A DNA stretch of 64,000 bases, taken from Candidatus Nitrososphaera evergladensis SR1. Its GTDB lineage: Archaea; Thermoproteota; Nitrososphaeria; Nitrososphaerales; Nitrososphaeraceae. Made by a program: the position numbers and the translations under genes. The notes below the pieces were generated by a model. The model saw only the letters and a list, made by a program, of their open reading frames with translations. It ran no database searches and had not been told where the DNA came from. Position 1 is the stretch's first letter. The number at the start of each line of letters is the position of its first letter. Shown here one piece after another: positions 1 through 8,418 of this stretch. Location of the stretch: contig NZ_CP007174.1 in assembly GCF_000730285.1 (NCBI RefSeq), forward strand, positions 1,426,001 through 1,490,000, read 5' to 3'.

Positions 1-26
1 CTATTTAATCATATCAGTTTAGATTC

Positions 27-1550
27 GTGAAGTTTGTTATACTGGCACCGCCAAGGCTAGGCATATTGACGACGATAGGCGACGGGCTTGCTCGCATTGC
101 CAAGGGGGAGGTGCTCTCTGACGAGTGGAGCCGGCAGGTCTACTCGATGGACGCAAGCCACTATGAAATCAAGCCAGCGCTGGCAGCCTGCCCAAAGGAC
201 GCCGGCGACGTGCAGGCAATCTGCCATTATGCGTTTTCAAAAAAGGTTCCCCTGACGGGAAGGGGCGCGGGAACCGGCCTGCTTGGCCAGTCGCTTTCAG
301 ACGGCGGCCTCGTGCTTGACTTTGCAAAGCACATGAACAGGGTGCTTGAAGTGGGCGACGATTATGTCGTAGTCGAGCCCGGGATAGTAAAGGGCATCCT
401 TGACAAGGAGCTGAAAAAGAGGAACAAGTTCCTGCCGCCGGACCCCGCAAGCAGCAACTATTGCACGATTGGGGGCATGATAGCAGACAATTCAAGCGGC
501 GTGCACTGCCTTGGATATGGCAATACCATCGACTTTATCGAGGCGCTTGACCTTGTGTACGCAAACGGCTCGGCCGGCCATGCCGACAAGAATAGTTTTG
601 ACGCTCGCATGGAGAAATTAAGAGGGCTGCTTGGGCAAAGCGCCGAGATGATAAACAGCAGCTACCCAAGGGTGAGCAAGAACTCGTGCGGCTACAGGCT
701 CGATGCGGCAATAAGGCACGGCTTTGAGCCGCACAAGGTCATTTCGGCGTCAGAGGGAACGCTCGCACTCGTCACGTCTGCAAGGTTCAGGATACTGGAT
801 CTGCCGCTCCATCGTTTTTTGCTGGTGCTTGGCTTTGAGGACCTGCTTGCCGCAGTAAGGGCCGTCCCTGCGATACTGGAATCGTCGCCGGTCGCCCTTG
901 AAATGCTGGACGCAACAGTCCTTGCGCTGGAGAAAAACGCAGAGACCGGGTGCCTCTTGTACGTCGAGTTTGCCGGCGACAACCGTACCCAGGTTGAAGC
1001 ACAGATGGCAAGGTGCCAGCAAAGGATGATGACAGCTGCAGGTACCCGGATCGTGGAATACGCGACTGACGAGCAGAGCTTGACCAGGATCTGGGCGGCA
1101 AGAAAGGGGGCCCTTGGCAACATCATGAAGTTGACTGTTGGAAGCAGAAAACCAGTAGGGCTTGTAGAAGACACGGTTGTCCGCCCCGAAATGCTGGCCG
1201 CGCACACGGAAAACCTGCTTGCCGCATACCGGGACAACAACCTTTGCTATGTCATGTACGGCCATGTTGGAGACGGCAACATACACACGCGTCCCTTGGT
1301 CGACACTGGCTCAAAGGCCGAATCCGAGATGATAAGGGCGTTGGCTGCTCGCGTCTTTGCGCAGGTGATAGCAAACGGCGGGACGATAACTGGCGAGCAC
1401 GGCGACGGCCTTGCAAGGGTAGGATACATAGAGCAGATGTACGGCAAGAAAATGACCGCACTTTTCAAGACGGTCAAGGAACTGTTTGACCCGGACTACC
1501 TGCTAAACCCTGGCAAAAAAGTACCGTTTAAGAGCAGGCGCAATGTGTAG
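27..1550 (+). CDS. FAD-linked oxidase, GlcD/D-lactate dehydrogenase type
   Basis: 507 residues. The PCMH-type FAD-binding half shows a TGRGAGTG motif near residue 77 and a PPDPASSNYCTIGG stretch at 137-150. The C-terminal half carries GDGNIH near residue 416 and GEHGDG near 455, which are typical of glycolate oxidase GlcD and D-lactate dehydrogenases. The protein probably oxidises a 2-hydroxy acid and passes electrons to another carrier; the substrate cannot be read from sequence. No iron-sulfur domain or GlcF-like partner follows. The start is GTG at 27, with a TATA-like ctatttaatc at the window edge. A methyltransferase follows 18 bp downstream and may be co-transcribed. Confidence 0.85.
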   Translation: MKFVILAPPRLGILTTIGDGLARIAKGEVLSDEWSRQVYSMDASHYEIKPALAACPKDAGDVQAICHYAFSKKVPLTGRGAGTGLLGQSLSDGGLVLDFAKHMNRVLEVGDDYVVVEPGIVKGILDKELKKRNKFLPPDPASSNYCTIGGMIADNSSGVHCLGYGNTIDFIEALDLVYANGSAGHADKNSFDARMEKLRGLLGQSAEMINSSYPRVSKNSCGYRLDAAIRHGFEPHKVISASEGTLALVTSARFRILDLPLHRFLLVLGFEDLLAAVRAVPAILESSPVALEMLDATVLALEKNAETGCLLYVEFAGDNRTQVEAQMARCQQRMMTAAGTRIVEYATDEQSLTRIWAARKGALGNIMKLTVGSRKPVGLVEDTVVRPEMLAAHTENLLAAYRDNNLCYVMYGHVGDGNIHTRPLVDTGSKAESEMIRALAARVFAQVIANGGTITGEHGDGLARVGYIEQMYGKKMTALFKTVKELFDPDYLLNPGKKVPFKSRRNV

Positions 1551-1568
1551 CTGGCCGTATACAAAAAC

Positions 1569-2600
1569 ATGCCTGCTGCCTGGAAGACAAGGAGCGCGGA
1601 ATTCAAGAAACTGTGGGGGTACTCGGTCGGCTTGTACGGCGTATGGGTCGCGCACGTCGGGCGCAGGACAGGGCTGTTTGAGGCAATTGCCAAAAGTCCT
1701 GCCACTTTTGAAGAGCTGGCGGCGCAGACCAGTTTCAATCCTGACGCAGTCAAAGCGTGGTGCTCTGCCGCCCTTGCGCTTGGCTTTTTGAGAATGAAAG
1801 GCAAGAAATTGTACCTGCCGGCAAAAACAAAAGAGATCCTTCTTGACAAAAAGAGCCCAGATTACCTTGGCGGCCAGTTCTCGTACATTGCCTTGCGCAG
1901 CCTAGAGTACGGCGGACTTGAAGACCTGATAAGAACAGGCAGAAAGCGTGAAACGACCTCTTTAACGTTTGAAGCCATCGTGGAGGCGACCGACTGGGAC
2001 CACAACGCCTTTTTGTCCGCAATAAAAAACCGCGGCGGCAAGAGCCACAAACTGCATACAATGCTTGTCAGGGGATGCAGGGTGCTTGACGTCGGCTGCG
2101 GCACAGGCACGTTTATCGAAAAACTGCTGCAACACTATCCGCGCTCGTCCTTTGTGGGAGTCGAGCCGTCAGAGGTCGCTGCGCACAAGGCAATGGAGAT
2201 GGCCGCAGGCAAGCCTGCAATAGAGGTACTGCGAGAGACGGGCGAGGCGATGAACTTTGAAAGCGAGTTTGACCTTGTCTACCTCGGCGAGTCGCTCTAT
2301 GCCGCATCTGACAAGCAGGCCATAGTGTCAAACTGCTATCGCGCGCTGAAAAAAGGCGGCGTGATTGCAATAGTAGAAGGACTCTTGCCCGATGATGATG
2401 ACAACGACCACAAAACCAGCAGCAACGATGATGATGAAAACCGGCTGATAATGGGCATGCAGGTTGATTTTTCATTGCAGGGCTATCGCTTTATGACGAG
2501 AAATGAGATAGGGACACTCCTGAAGACGGCCGGCTTTTCCAAGACTGCCTTTGAGGATTTCGGGGGCTCGCTGTACCTGGTTACTGCATGGAAGAGCTAG
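1569..2600 (+). CDS. SAM-dependent methyltransferase with N-terminal winged helix
   Basis: 343 residues. Residues 30-95 look like the winged-helix dimerisation domain of small-molecule O-methyltransferases. Motif I of the Rossmann fold (VLDVGCGTG) is at 172-180, followed by an acidic residue in VGVEPS. An Asp/Asn-rich insert (DDDDNDH and following) sits in a C-terminal loop, which is unusual and probably surface exposed. It lies 18 bp after the FAD-linked oxidase and ends 2 bp from the convergent VOC gene. The substrate is unknown. Confidence 0.75.
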   Translation: MPAAWKTRSAEFKKLWGYSVGLYGVWVAHVGRRTGLFEAIAKSPATFEELAAQTSFNPDAVKAWCSAALALGFLRMKGKKLYLPAKTKEILLDKKSPDYLGGQFSYIALRSLEYGGLEDLIRTGRKRETTSLTFEAIVEATDWDHNAFLSAIKNRGGKSHKLHTMLVRGCRVLDVGCGTGTFIEKLLQHYPRSSFVGVEPSEVAAHKAMEMAAGKPAIEVLRETGEAMNFESEFDLVYLGESLYAASDKQAIVSNCYRALKKGGVIAIVEGLLPDDDDNDHKTSSNDDDENRLIMGMQVDFSLQGYRFMTRNEIGTLLKTAGFSKTAFEDFGGSLYLVTAWKS

Positions 2601-2602
2601 AT

Positions 2603-3004
2603 CTAGTCCGTTCCAAACATGCCGAGCATGTCAAAGCCTTCATCCGACTTTGTCTTTATCTCTGCGATGGATATCAGGTGGCCGTCAGGGTCCTCAATTA
2701 CTGCGTGCTTGCCAAACGGCTCATCCTTGGGCTTTTTGAAGAACTTGACCTTTTTGGCCTTTAGCTCCTTCACGGTTGCGTCCATGTCGCCTACCATGAA
2801 ACCGACAAGCATTCCTGTGCCAGAGCTTACCATGCTCTTTCTCTTGGCAGGAGTGAGCGCAAGAACGGTGCCGTCCTTGAAGAATTCGGTCCAGTCCTTG
2901 GACTTGCTCTTCAGCTGGAGTCCAAGCGTATCTCTGTAAAACTTTACCGACTTGTCCATGCTTGAGACGAGCAGAATCACTGCGCCGACTTTTTTGAATG
3001 CCAA
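2603..3004 (-). CDS. VOC (glyoxalase/dioxygenase fold) protein
   Basis: 133 residues, a single vicinal-oxygen-chelate unit made of two beta-alpha-beta-beta-beta modules. The N-terminal module reads AVILLVSSMDKSVKFYRDTLGL. The second module ends in VIEDPDGHLISIAEI, where the metal-ligand position is normally found. Members include glyoxalase I, dioxygenases and resistance proteins, so the reaction cannot be assigned. It is convergent with the preceding methyltransferase, 2 bp from its stop. Confidence 0.8.
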   Translation of the reverse strand: MAFKKVGAVILLVSSMDKSVKFYRDTLGLQLKSKSKDWTEFFKDGTVLALTPAKRKSMVSSGTGMLVGFMVGDMDATVKELKAKKVKFFKKPKDEPFGKHAVIEDPDGHLISIAEIKTKSDEGFDMLGMFGTD

Positions 3005-3147
3005 AATCAGTCTCTACCTGTGGGAAATGCTGCGGAGGTAAATTAAGAACTTTCCGCTCCTGACGTGCACAGTCTTATAAAAAAATCTAATAAATTTGTC
3101 CTACCGCATTCTTAAATAAATTTTTCTAATAAACTAATTCGGACAAC

Positions 3148-3663
3148 ATGAACTTCGGGATTTTTGCAAACTTTGCATGTGCTGCGGCTGCTGCAATTAT
3201 CGTCATGTCTATTTTGCTACTGCCATTATCAAAAGTATTGGCTGAAGAGCAGGTTACAAGGGGCGCCGGTGAGCTGGACAGGTTTGCGGGCTACTCTCGG
3301 GTGCATCTGTCAGACGACACCTTTACCCTGCGTTCGGGAGAAGAGCGGGTTGTCAATTTTACTGGTATTAGTACCGCTGAATCAGGCGCTTACATTGTTG
3401 GCAACGCTACTGTAGAGGGAGGCGGGGTACGGATCAAAATCACGGATTCGCATGGAAGATGTCCCGGAGTGGACATGTGCACCTCGATATCTGTTTATTC
3501 TAAAGATGCCCCGTGGAGCTACTATGACGGAGACGTCAAGGACGTGGAAATTCCAATATCTAAAGGAATGACACAGGTGGTATTTTACACGCCCTACGAA
3601 CAGGGGAGCACTATTGCATTCAATTTCGATGTCGTTGAAAAAGTGGTGGACAGCAAATCCTAG
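3148..3663 (+). CDS. secreted protein of unknown function
   Basis: 171 residues. The N-terminus is a clear signal peptide or anchor: a hydrophobic run at 10-29 followed by a likely cleavage site after SKVLA near residue 32. The mature part is beta-rich and contains a CPGVDMC pair, possibly a disulfide. It looks like a small extracellular beta-sandwich, but I recognise no family. The upstream 140 bp is AT-rich, with TATA-like attcttaaataaa about 35 bp before the ATG. It stands alone between convergent neighbours. Confidence 0.65.
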   Translation: MNFGIFANFACAAAAAIIVMSILLLPLSKVLAEEQVTRGAGELDRFAGYSRVHLSDDTFTLRSGEERVVNFTGISTAESGAYIVGNATVEGGGVRIKITDSHGRCPGVDMCTSISVYSKDAPWSYYDGDVKDVEIPISKGMTQVVFYTPYEQGSTIAFNFDVVEKVVDSKS

Positions 3664-3729
3664 CCAACGCACTATTGCTGATGCAAAAGTCGCTATAAAA
3701 GAATGGTGTGCCTCTCTGCCACTATTGGC

Positions 3730-4581
3730 TTATGTTGTTGTTGATGATGTCGCAGTCGCCACAAGGACGTCCCACGGGAATCTTATCTTGCCATCTTTGA
3801 CAAAGCGCTGCGCCTTTTCCTCTGCTTCCTTTTTTATGTCGGCCACCACCTGCGAGCCTCTTGCCTCTATCTTTGACCGTATGGCAGCGGCGGTTGTGGC
3901 CATGTAGTCGGACCAGTACTCTGAAAAAGGCCCTGCTTCATAATCAAATACAAATTTTCTGACAGCCACGTTTGCAAAACCTGCGCTGGCCAGCGCGTTT
4001 TCAAGGTCCTTTGGGTTGCCAAAGCGGTGCACCGTGGGTGCGCCTTCCGGCCTGATGTCCGGTATGCGCTTTAGCACCGGCTCCATTATGGTGCTGAAAT
4101 ACGGCACGCCTTGCGCTGTACCGTGTACTGCGACTGCAATCCTGCCGCCTTTTTTCAAAAGCCTGCGCAGCTCCCCAAGGACGCGTACAGGCTCTGGAAA
4201 GAACATCAGCGCGTACTGGCACAGGACCTTGTCGAACCTCGCACGCAGGCCAATGTTCTCTGCATCCATCTCTACAAAGTGGCCTGCCGGCACGTTCTCT
4301 TTTGCTATCCTTAGCGCGCCTCTTGCAAAGTCAATCCCTGCAAGCATCCCTGACGGCCCAAGGCGCAAAAACGCCTCTTTAGAGACAGCACCCGTGCCGC
4401 ACGCAACGTCAAGCACGAAATCACTTTCCAAAATGCCTGCCGCGTCTACCAGCTCTTTTGTCGACCGGAACGGCCCGCGCCCCGCGCCTGCCCAGCCATC
4501 GTGATAGTCACGTGCCCTGCTGTTCCAGCTGACAATCGACTCTTGCTTGTACTTCGTTGGGTCGTAGGCCAAGCGTGTCAC
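3730..4581 (-). CDS. class I SAM-dependent methyltransferase, UbiE-like
   Basis: 283 residues. The SAM-binding motif I (VLDVACGTG) is at 56-64, followed by GIDFARGAL and then an acidic motif in MDAENIG. A post-motif III segment, LKKGGRIAVAVHG, resembles the UbiE/COQ5 group. The C-terminal third is helical and ends in an ATATSSTTT tail. The substrate is unknown. It is divergent from the small C2H2 gene with a 40 bp spacer containing gttttaatgtc and tttaattaatc promoter-like elements. Confidence 0.75.
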   Translation of the reverse strand: MTRLAYDPTKYKQESIVSWNSRARDYHDGWAGAGRGPFRSTKELVDAAGILESDFVLDVACGTGAVSKEAFLRLGPSGMLAGIDFARGALRIAKENVPAGHFVEMDAENIGLRARFDKVLCQYALMFFPEPVRVLGELRRLLKKGGRIAVAVHGTAQGVPYFSTIMEPVLKRIPDIRPEGAPTVHRFGNPKDLENALASAGFANVAVRKFVFDYEAGPFSEYWSDYMATTAAAIRSKIEARGSQVVADIKKEAEEKAQRFVKDGKIRFPWDVLVATATSSTTT

Positions 4582-4621
4582 AAGGTTTTAATGTCTTCCT
4601 TTAATTAATCATAACCTGCCG

Positions 4622-4807
4622 ATGAAAGAGTTCCGCGTGCTCGTGACCTGCAACGTCTGCGGCGAGACTTTTGACTCTGACTACAAGCTGATGAAGCACG
4701 TGAGCAAGAGCCACCCGCAACCGGAAAAGACCGGCTGGATGGGAAGCGAAGACGAGCACAACTGCAGCTGCGGCGGCGGACACATGCACAATCATCATCA
4801 TGAGTAA
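4622..4807 (+). CDS. C2H2 zinc-finger microprotein with His/Cys-rich tail
   Basis: 61 residues. One C2H2-like finger is visible (C10, C13, H26, H31: CNVCGETFDSDYKLMKHVSKSH). It is followed by a tail rich in potential metal ligands (HNCSCGGGHMHNHHHE). The finger suggests nucleic-acid or protein binding, and the tail suggests nickel, copper or zinc binding. No function is known to me. It is 6 bp from the next gene and probably co-transcribed with it. Confidence 0.7.
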   Translation: MKEFRVLVTCNVCGETFDSDYKLMKHVSKSHPQPEKTGWMGSEDEHNCSCGGGHMHNHHHE

Positions 4808-4813
4808 AACAAC

Positions 4814-5410
4814 ATGGCCTTGAAAGCAGAGAAACTGTTCTTCATTTATGTTGCCCGAAACGACGAGTGGGTGCGCCTGCAGTCAGAAGACTGGGGCTAT
4901 GTCTCGGCAATGGCGCGCTTTTTCAAGTGGTGGATAAGGCGCTATTATGACTTTGAAATAGCCGTGGAAGCAGACATCCTGCCCGTGATACCCGGCAAAC
5001 TGTTTGACAGGATGTCGCTTGCGCTTTTCCTACGCGACCACGAAAGCAGGGGCCAGGACATCTACCACTTTTACCTGGCGCCGTTCAAGCCGTTTTTCAC
5101 GGACTGCAAGACCGAAGGCTACACCACCGACAACTTTGGCCTCGCATTCTGGAACCGGCCAAAGGAAGGGTCGGAGGCAAAGCGAAACGCCATGTTTGCG
5201 GAAGAGAACTGCCCGCGCATCTCCCACGTGCTGTCGCACGAGATCCTGCGTATGCAAGGGCGCAAAAAGAAAGAGTATTTTGAAAACGTCCATGACCTGT
5301 GGAGGCAGCACAAGGAAAAAGGCAAGCCGTTTCTCTATTATGACAGCCAGTTCAAGCGCACCACAAGCGACGGCTGCAAGTATTCAACCATCGATGCGAC
5401 CGGCCTGTGA
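4814..5410 (+). CDS. hypothetical protein
   Basis: 198 residues, rich in aromatic residues and without an obvious signal peptide. A central segment HVLSHEILRM, followed about 18 residues later by VHDLWRQH, has the spacing of metal ligands (His, His-Glu, His). That could indicate a small zinc-dependent fold, but a strict HEXXH motif is absent. I do not recognise the family. It lies 6 bp after the zinc-finger gene, and its stop overlaps a possible GTG start of the next membrane protein. Confidence 0.55.
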   Translation: MALKAEKLFFIYVARNDEWVRLQSEDWGYVSAMARFFKWWIRRYYDFEIAVEADILPVIPGKLFDRMSLALFLRDHESRGQDIYHFYLAPFKPFFTDCKTEGYTTDNFGLAFWNRPKEGSEAKRNAMFAEENCPRISHVLSHEILRMQGRKKKEYFENVHDLWRQHKEKGKPFLYYDSQFKRTTSDGCKYSTIDATGL

Positions 5411-5748
5411 GGTGGACCTGGCAGGAAATAGTTTTATGTGCTCCTTGGATGCACCAGTTTGCGTTGCCAGCATCAGGCCTTGAAATCCTTGCCAAGTCGG
5501 GCGCAATAGTGTCTGCGGCAGGCGTGGCGCTGCTCGTGACGTTTGTGGCCGTGCTCCTTGTGTTTCCGGTGGCCAAGACATGCGAGCAGGAGGGCAAAAA
5601 GTGCGAATACACGTCATCTGCGTCAGAGCAGCTGCAGCCGATATTCAGCCAAGGGTTCTTTGCGCTGTCGCTCATCGTGATCGCAGCGGGCATACTGATG
5701 ATCCGGTACAGCCGCTGGCGCGAGTCCAAGGCGGCTGCACCGGGCTAG
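5407..5748 (+). CDS. small membrane protein, two transmembrane helices
   Basis: The GTG at 5407 overlaps the preceding stop (GTGA) and would give 113 residues. An in-frame ATG at 5449 would give 99. Two hydrophobic helices (SAAGVALLVTFVAVLLVFP and FFALSLIVIAAGILMI) flank an outer loop containing two cysteines (TCEQEGKKCEY), possibly a disulfide. The C-terminus is basic and presumably cytoplasmic. The family is not recognised. Its gene neighbourhood suggests translational coupling with the upstream gene. Confidence 0.6.
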   Translation: MRWTWQEIVLCAPWMHQFALPASGLEILAKSGAIVSAAGVALLVTFVAVLLVFPVAKTCEQEGKKCEYTSSASEQLQPIFSQGFFALSLIVIAAGILMIRYSRWRESKAAAPG

Positions 5749-5798
5749 ATGGCCCGCCGGCTATTATAAATACGAGAAACCGCAAAAAATTCATGTAG

Positions 5799-6197
5799 TT
5801 GATCTCGTTTACCAAGGCCGAAAAAGAATTCCTGCTTGCAAACGAGGCGTGCAGGCTTGCGACCTGCCACGACAACACGCCGCACGTAGTCCCGGTGTCG
5901 TACGTGTTTGAGGATGGCGCGTTCTACTTTGCCACAGACCTTGAAACCCGGAAACTGGAGAACTTGAAGAAAAACGATAAAGTCGCGCTTGTAGTCGATG
6001 TTTACAATAGTTCGGTTGGCAACAAGGCGGTGTGTGTTCAGGGCAAAGCAGAGATAATCGAAAGAGGCAAGGAATTTGCGCGCCTCTACAGGATTTTCCA
6101 TGAAAAGTTTGAATGGGTCAGGCGCGAACCGTGGAAGGAAGGCGAGGCGCCCTTTGTACGAGTAGTTCCAACAACCAAGGTCAGCTGGGGCATATGA
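5799..6197 (+). CDS. pyridoxamine 5'-phosphate oxidase-fold protein
   Basis: 132 residues with a split-barrel FMN-binding fold: EKEFLLANEACRLATCHDNTPHVVPVSYVFEDGAFYFATD is the canonical N-terminal beta-meander. Relatives include F420/FMN-dependent oxidoreductases and heme-utilisation proteins, so cofactor and substrate are uncertain. The TTG start at 5799 lies about 30 bp after a TATA-like tattataaata. Its TGA stop overlaps the ATG of the MtrA-like gene (ATGA), so the two are translationally coupled. This suggests a redox link to corrinoid or C1 chemistry. Confidence 0.8.
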   Translation: MISFTKAEKEFLLANEACRLATCHDNTPHVVPVSYVFEDGAFYFATDLETRKLENLKKNDKVALVVDVYNSSVGNKAVCVQGKAEIIERGKEFARLYRIFHEKFEWVRREPWKEGEAPFVRVVPTTKVSWGI

Positions 6198-6673
6198 CAT
6201 TCAAGAAAAAGTTTGACGACGCGGCGGGCAAGGTGTGCGAGGCGTTGATACCTGTCAAGCACGAGAGTTTTGAGGGTGAAGGCAAGGAAGTGGCGGTGTG
6301 CACCCTCGGCAGCATCGACCTGCTTGAAAAGATCTCTGAATCTGAAACAATCATGGGCAAGGTGGCAATAGCCGGCCGGCTCTTGTCAGAGAACAAGGGC
6401 ATCGATGCCATCATCGATTACGTTTCTGCACACCCTGACTTGAAGCGAATCATAGTGTGCGGCAGGGAGGTCAAGGGTCACATGGCAGGCCAGGCATTGC
6501 TGGCGCTTTACAAAAACGGCATCGACGGGCAGGGCAGGATAATCGGCGCGGCAGGCCCGTACCCCGTGCTTTTGTCTTCGCAGGAAAAGGTCGAGGTATT
6601 CCGGCGGCAGGTAACAATAACTGACATGATTGGAGTTATTGCCCTTGAAAAAATAACACTGCTAGTAGCCTGA
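6194..6673 (+). CDS. soluble MtrA-like corrinoid protein homologue
   Basis: 159 residues. Residues 57-108 match tetrahydromethanopterin S-methyltransferase subunit A: VAIAGRLLSENKGI, then IIVCGREVKGHMAGQAL, then IIGAAGPYP. His96 in REVKGH aligns with the histidine that ligands cobalt in MtrA. Methanogen MtrA ends in a membrane helix; this protein lacks one and no other Mtr subunits are nearby. It may be a corrinoid carrier or chaperone, consistent with the cobalamin genes 6-16 kb away. The start is the ATG overlapping the preceding stop, not the longer in-frame extension. Confidence 0.75.
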   Translation: MTFKKKFDDAAGKVCEALIPVKHESFEGEGKEVAVCTLGSIDLLEKISESETIMGKVAIAGRLLSENKGIDAIIDYVSAHPDLKRIIVCGREVKGHMAGQALLALYKNGIDGQGRIIGAAGPYPVLLSSQEKVEVFRRQVTITDMIGVIALEKITLLVA

Positions 6674-6994
6674 CTTTTGCCTGTCGCGGTTTACCTGGTT
6701 CTTTTTCTTGTATTCGTCAAGAATGTCTGCCGGCGTCATGCCAAGTTCCAGCGACGCCTGCACCACAAAGTGCCATATGTCTATCAGCTCTTCCCTTGCG
6801 GCTGCCTCGTCAAAGCCAGAGGGCTTTTTCCACCACTTCCAGTTTGTCAGGCGCTGAAGCTCCACTGCCTCGTGGATTATTGCCGTGGAAAGCGCCGAGA
6901 CCTTGCCCTCTGTTGTTGCAGGATATCTTGACAGGTCCATCATATTTGCAAGCTCTTTCTGCATGGAAAATATCGTCTCTAGCGTGTCCATCAT
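6662..6994 (-). CDS. all-alpha NTP pyrophosphohydrolase (dimeric dUTPase/MazG type)
   Basis: 110 residues. The metal-binding helices carry EXXE (E42, E45 in HEAVELQ) and EELIDIW (E69, D72). The NWKWWKKP segment between them is characteristic of the dimeric dUTPase-like branch of the MazG superfamily. The likely job is hydrolysis of dUTP or related nucleotides to the monophosphate, which keeps uracil out of DNA. It overlaps the 3' end of the convergent MtrA-like gene by 12 bp. Confidence 0.75.
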   Translation of the reverse strand: MMDTLETIFSMQKELANMMDLSRYPATTEGKVSALSTAIIHEAVELQRLTNWKWWKKPSGFDEAAAREELIDIWHFVVQASLELGMTPADILDEYKKKNQVNRDRQKSGY

Positions 6995-7109
6995 CAGGAT
7001 GTCTGTTTTGGATAGACAGGTAAATAGTTGCTGCTGATGATGATTGTTGTCCGACTAGTGTCGAGCTGTTGCGAAAGCTTTAAGGCATGTGGTGATAGTA
7101 CAGCTCGCT

Positions 7110-8144
7110 ATGGCTTCTGGCAGGCAACCTGCTGCTACTACCACCCCCAATTCCTCAATGCCCGAAGATTCTGCGTCGCTTGGAAACGTTCTTTCGTCAT
7201 CGCTTGACATGCTGAAGATAGAGGATGCCGAGATCCGCAAAAAGGCAGTCGAGTTTGTGGGCAACGTGTCGCTTGCAACCGTCAACGCATACGGCAAGTG
7301 GATCGCATCCATTAAGGCAGTGGCTGACGCCTGCACAGTGTCAGGCCACGCTTTTTCGCAGTCAGAACTGTGCGACTTTTTGACCGTGGCCGCAAAGGGC
7401 ATGGACTCTAAAAGGGCAGGGACAAAGGCCGTAAACGACGCCACGTTTTACATCTACATGGACATCATGGAAAACCACCAAAAGGCACCTGCACAACTGA
7501 AACTGCATTTTCCCAGAATAATCGTCGATGTCATATCGATACTTGACAAGGGAGTAGACACGCGTGGTGAAGCAGTCGGCGTTTACGGAATCGAGCGCTA
7601 CTATCAGGAGCGAAAGGCCAGCGCGCCTTTGGAAGACCCTGTCGCCAGCTACACTGCTGCTGTTGCTGCAAGGCCCTTGACCGGCGGAAAAAGATCCTCC
7701 TCATCGCCTTCTTCTTCTGCCAACAATAGCCAGCCAAACCTGCCAGCGATAACGTTCAATGACGACCTAGTCGACAACCTTGCAATCATAACCGGTAGGC
7801 CAAAGAAGGAACTTGAGGCGTCGCTTGCAAGCCTGCCTGCTGCAGACATTAAAAAGATAACCGACCTTTCAGTCAACTACAAGCGCCTGCAAAAGTACAG
7901 CAAGCTGTCAAAGCCGGAACACCTGAAGATGGAGGTGGAAAAGGATCTTGGCCGCAAGCTCACCGACAACCAGCTGCAGCATGCCGCCAACTCGATACGC
8001 AAGGCCAAGACATACATCGAAAACGTGCTTGACGGCAAGTTTGTCCCGCATGGGACGCACGGCATCAACCACGTCAAGCACAATCTGGAGTACGGCTATC
8101 AGCTGATGGGCCTGATAGAGCCCAGAAAGCGCAGGTCCAATTGA
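7110..8144 (+). CDS. conserved hypothetical protein
   Basis: 344 residues from ATG 7110; a GTG at 7089 would add seven. The N-terminal 40 residues and a Ser/Pro/Asn-rich linker near 200-220 are low complexity and separate two helical domains. The C-terminus reads HGTHGINHVKHNLEYGYQLMGLI, which resembles the opening helix of HD phosphohydrolases (HGxxH), but the rest of an HD domain is missing. I do not know the function. The gene converges on the DPM1/GtrA gene across a 274 bp intergenic stretch with a large hairpin. Confidence 0.6.
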   Translation: MASGRQPAATTTPNSSMPEDSASLGNVLSSSLDMLKIEDAEIRKKAVEFVGNVSLATVNAYGKWIASIKAVADACTVSGHAFSQSELCDFLTVAAKGMDSKRAGTKAVNDATFYIYMDIMENHQKAPAQLKLHFPRIIVDVISILDKGVDTRGEAVGVYGIERYYQERKASAPLEDPVASYTAAVAARPLTGGKRSSSSPSSSANNSQPNLPAITFNDDLVDNLAIITGRPKKELEASLASLPAADIKKITDLSVNYKRLQKYSKLSKPEHLKMEVEKDLGRKLTDNQLQHAANSIRKAKTYIENVLDGKFVPHGTHGINHVKHNLEYGYQLMGLIEPRKRRSN

Positions 8145-8178
8145 AATTTTTACAAAGTTGCAGTGCAACAAAGCCGGT

Positions 8179-8248
8179 TAGATAGGGTCGTCCCCCTATC
8201 GAAAGGCGGCCAATACCGCACATTTGTGATACGGGGGGTCCCTATCTA
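8179..8248. ncRNA. candidate structured RNA or bidirectional hairpin
   Basis: Three nested stems are visible. The outer stem is TAGATAGGG (8179-8187) with CCCTATCTA (8240-8248), nine perfect pairs. The middle stem is CCCCCTATC (8192-8200) with GATA-c-GGGGG (8228-8237), with one bulge. The inner stem is GCGG (8206-8209) with CCGC (8216-8219). An alternative pairing of GATAGGG with the nearer CCCTATC (8194-8200) is also possible, so two mutually exclusive folds exist. It lies between two convergent genes and is followed by about 170 bp of AT-rich DNA without a gene. It could be a small RNA, a bidirectional terminator or a mobile-element remnant. Confidence 0.5.
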
Positions 8249-8418
8249 GTTAGTTTATTTCGTTGCTTGGAGTAACGGTGATAAATTATTAAGTCTTTCC
8301 AACATAAAATTTTAGAACTATGCTAATGTACCAGAATTATAGCATAATTTTTACACAATTTATCTTTGTCAAAATCATAATTTACATTATAAGTCGATGT
8401 AGATAGACACTTGTCGAA

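Noticed and set aside
169-495. Long antisense frames across the FAD oxidase and many other genes
   Set aside because: They are shadows caused by GC-rich third codon positions; they lack motifs and their neighbours on the opposite strand are certain genes.
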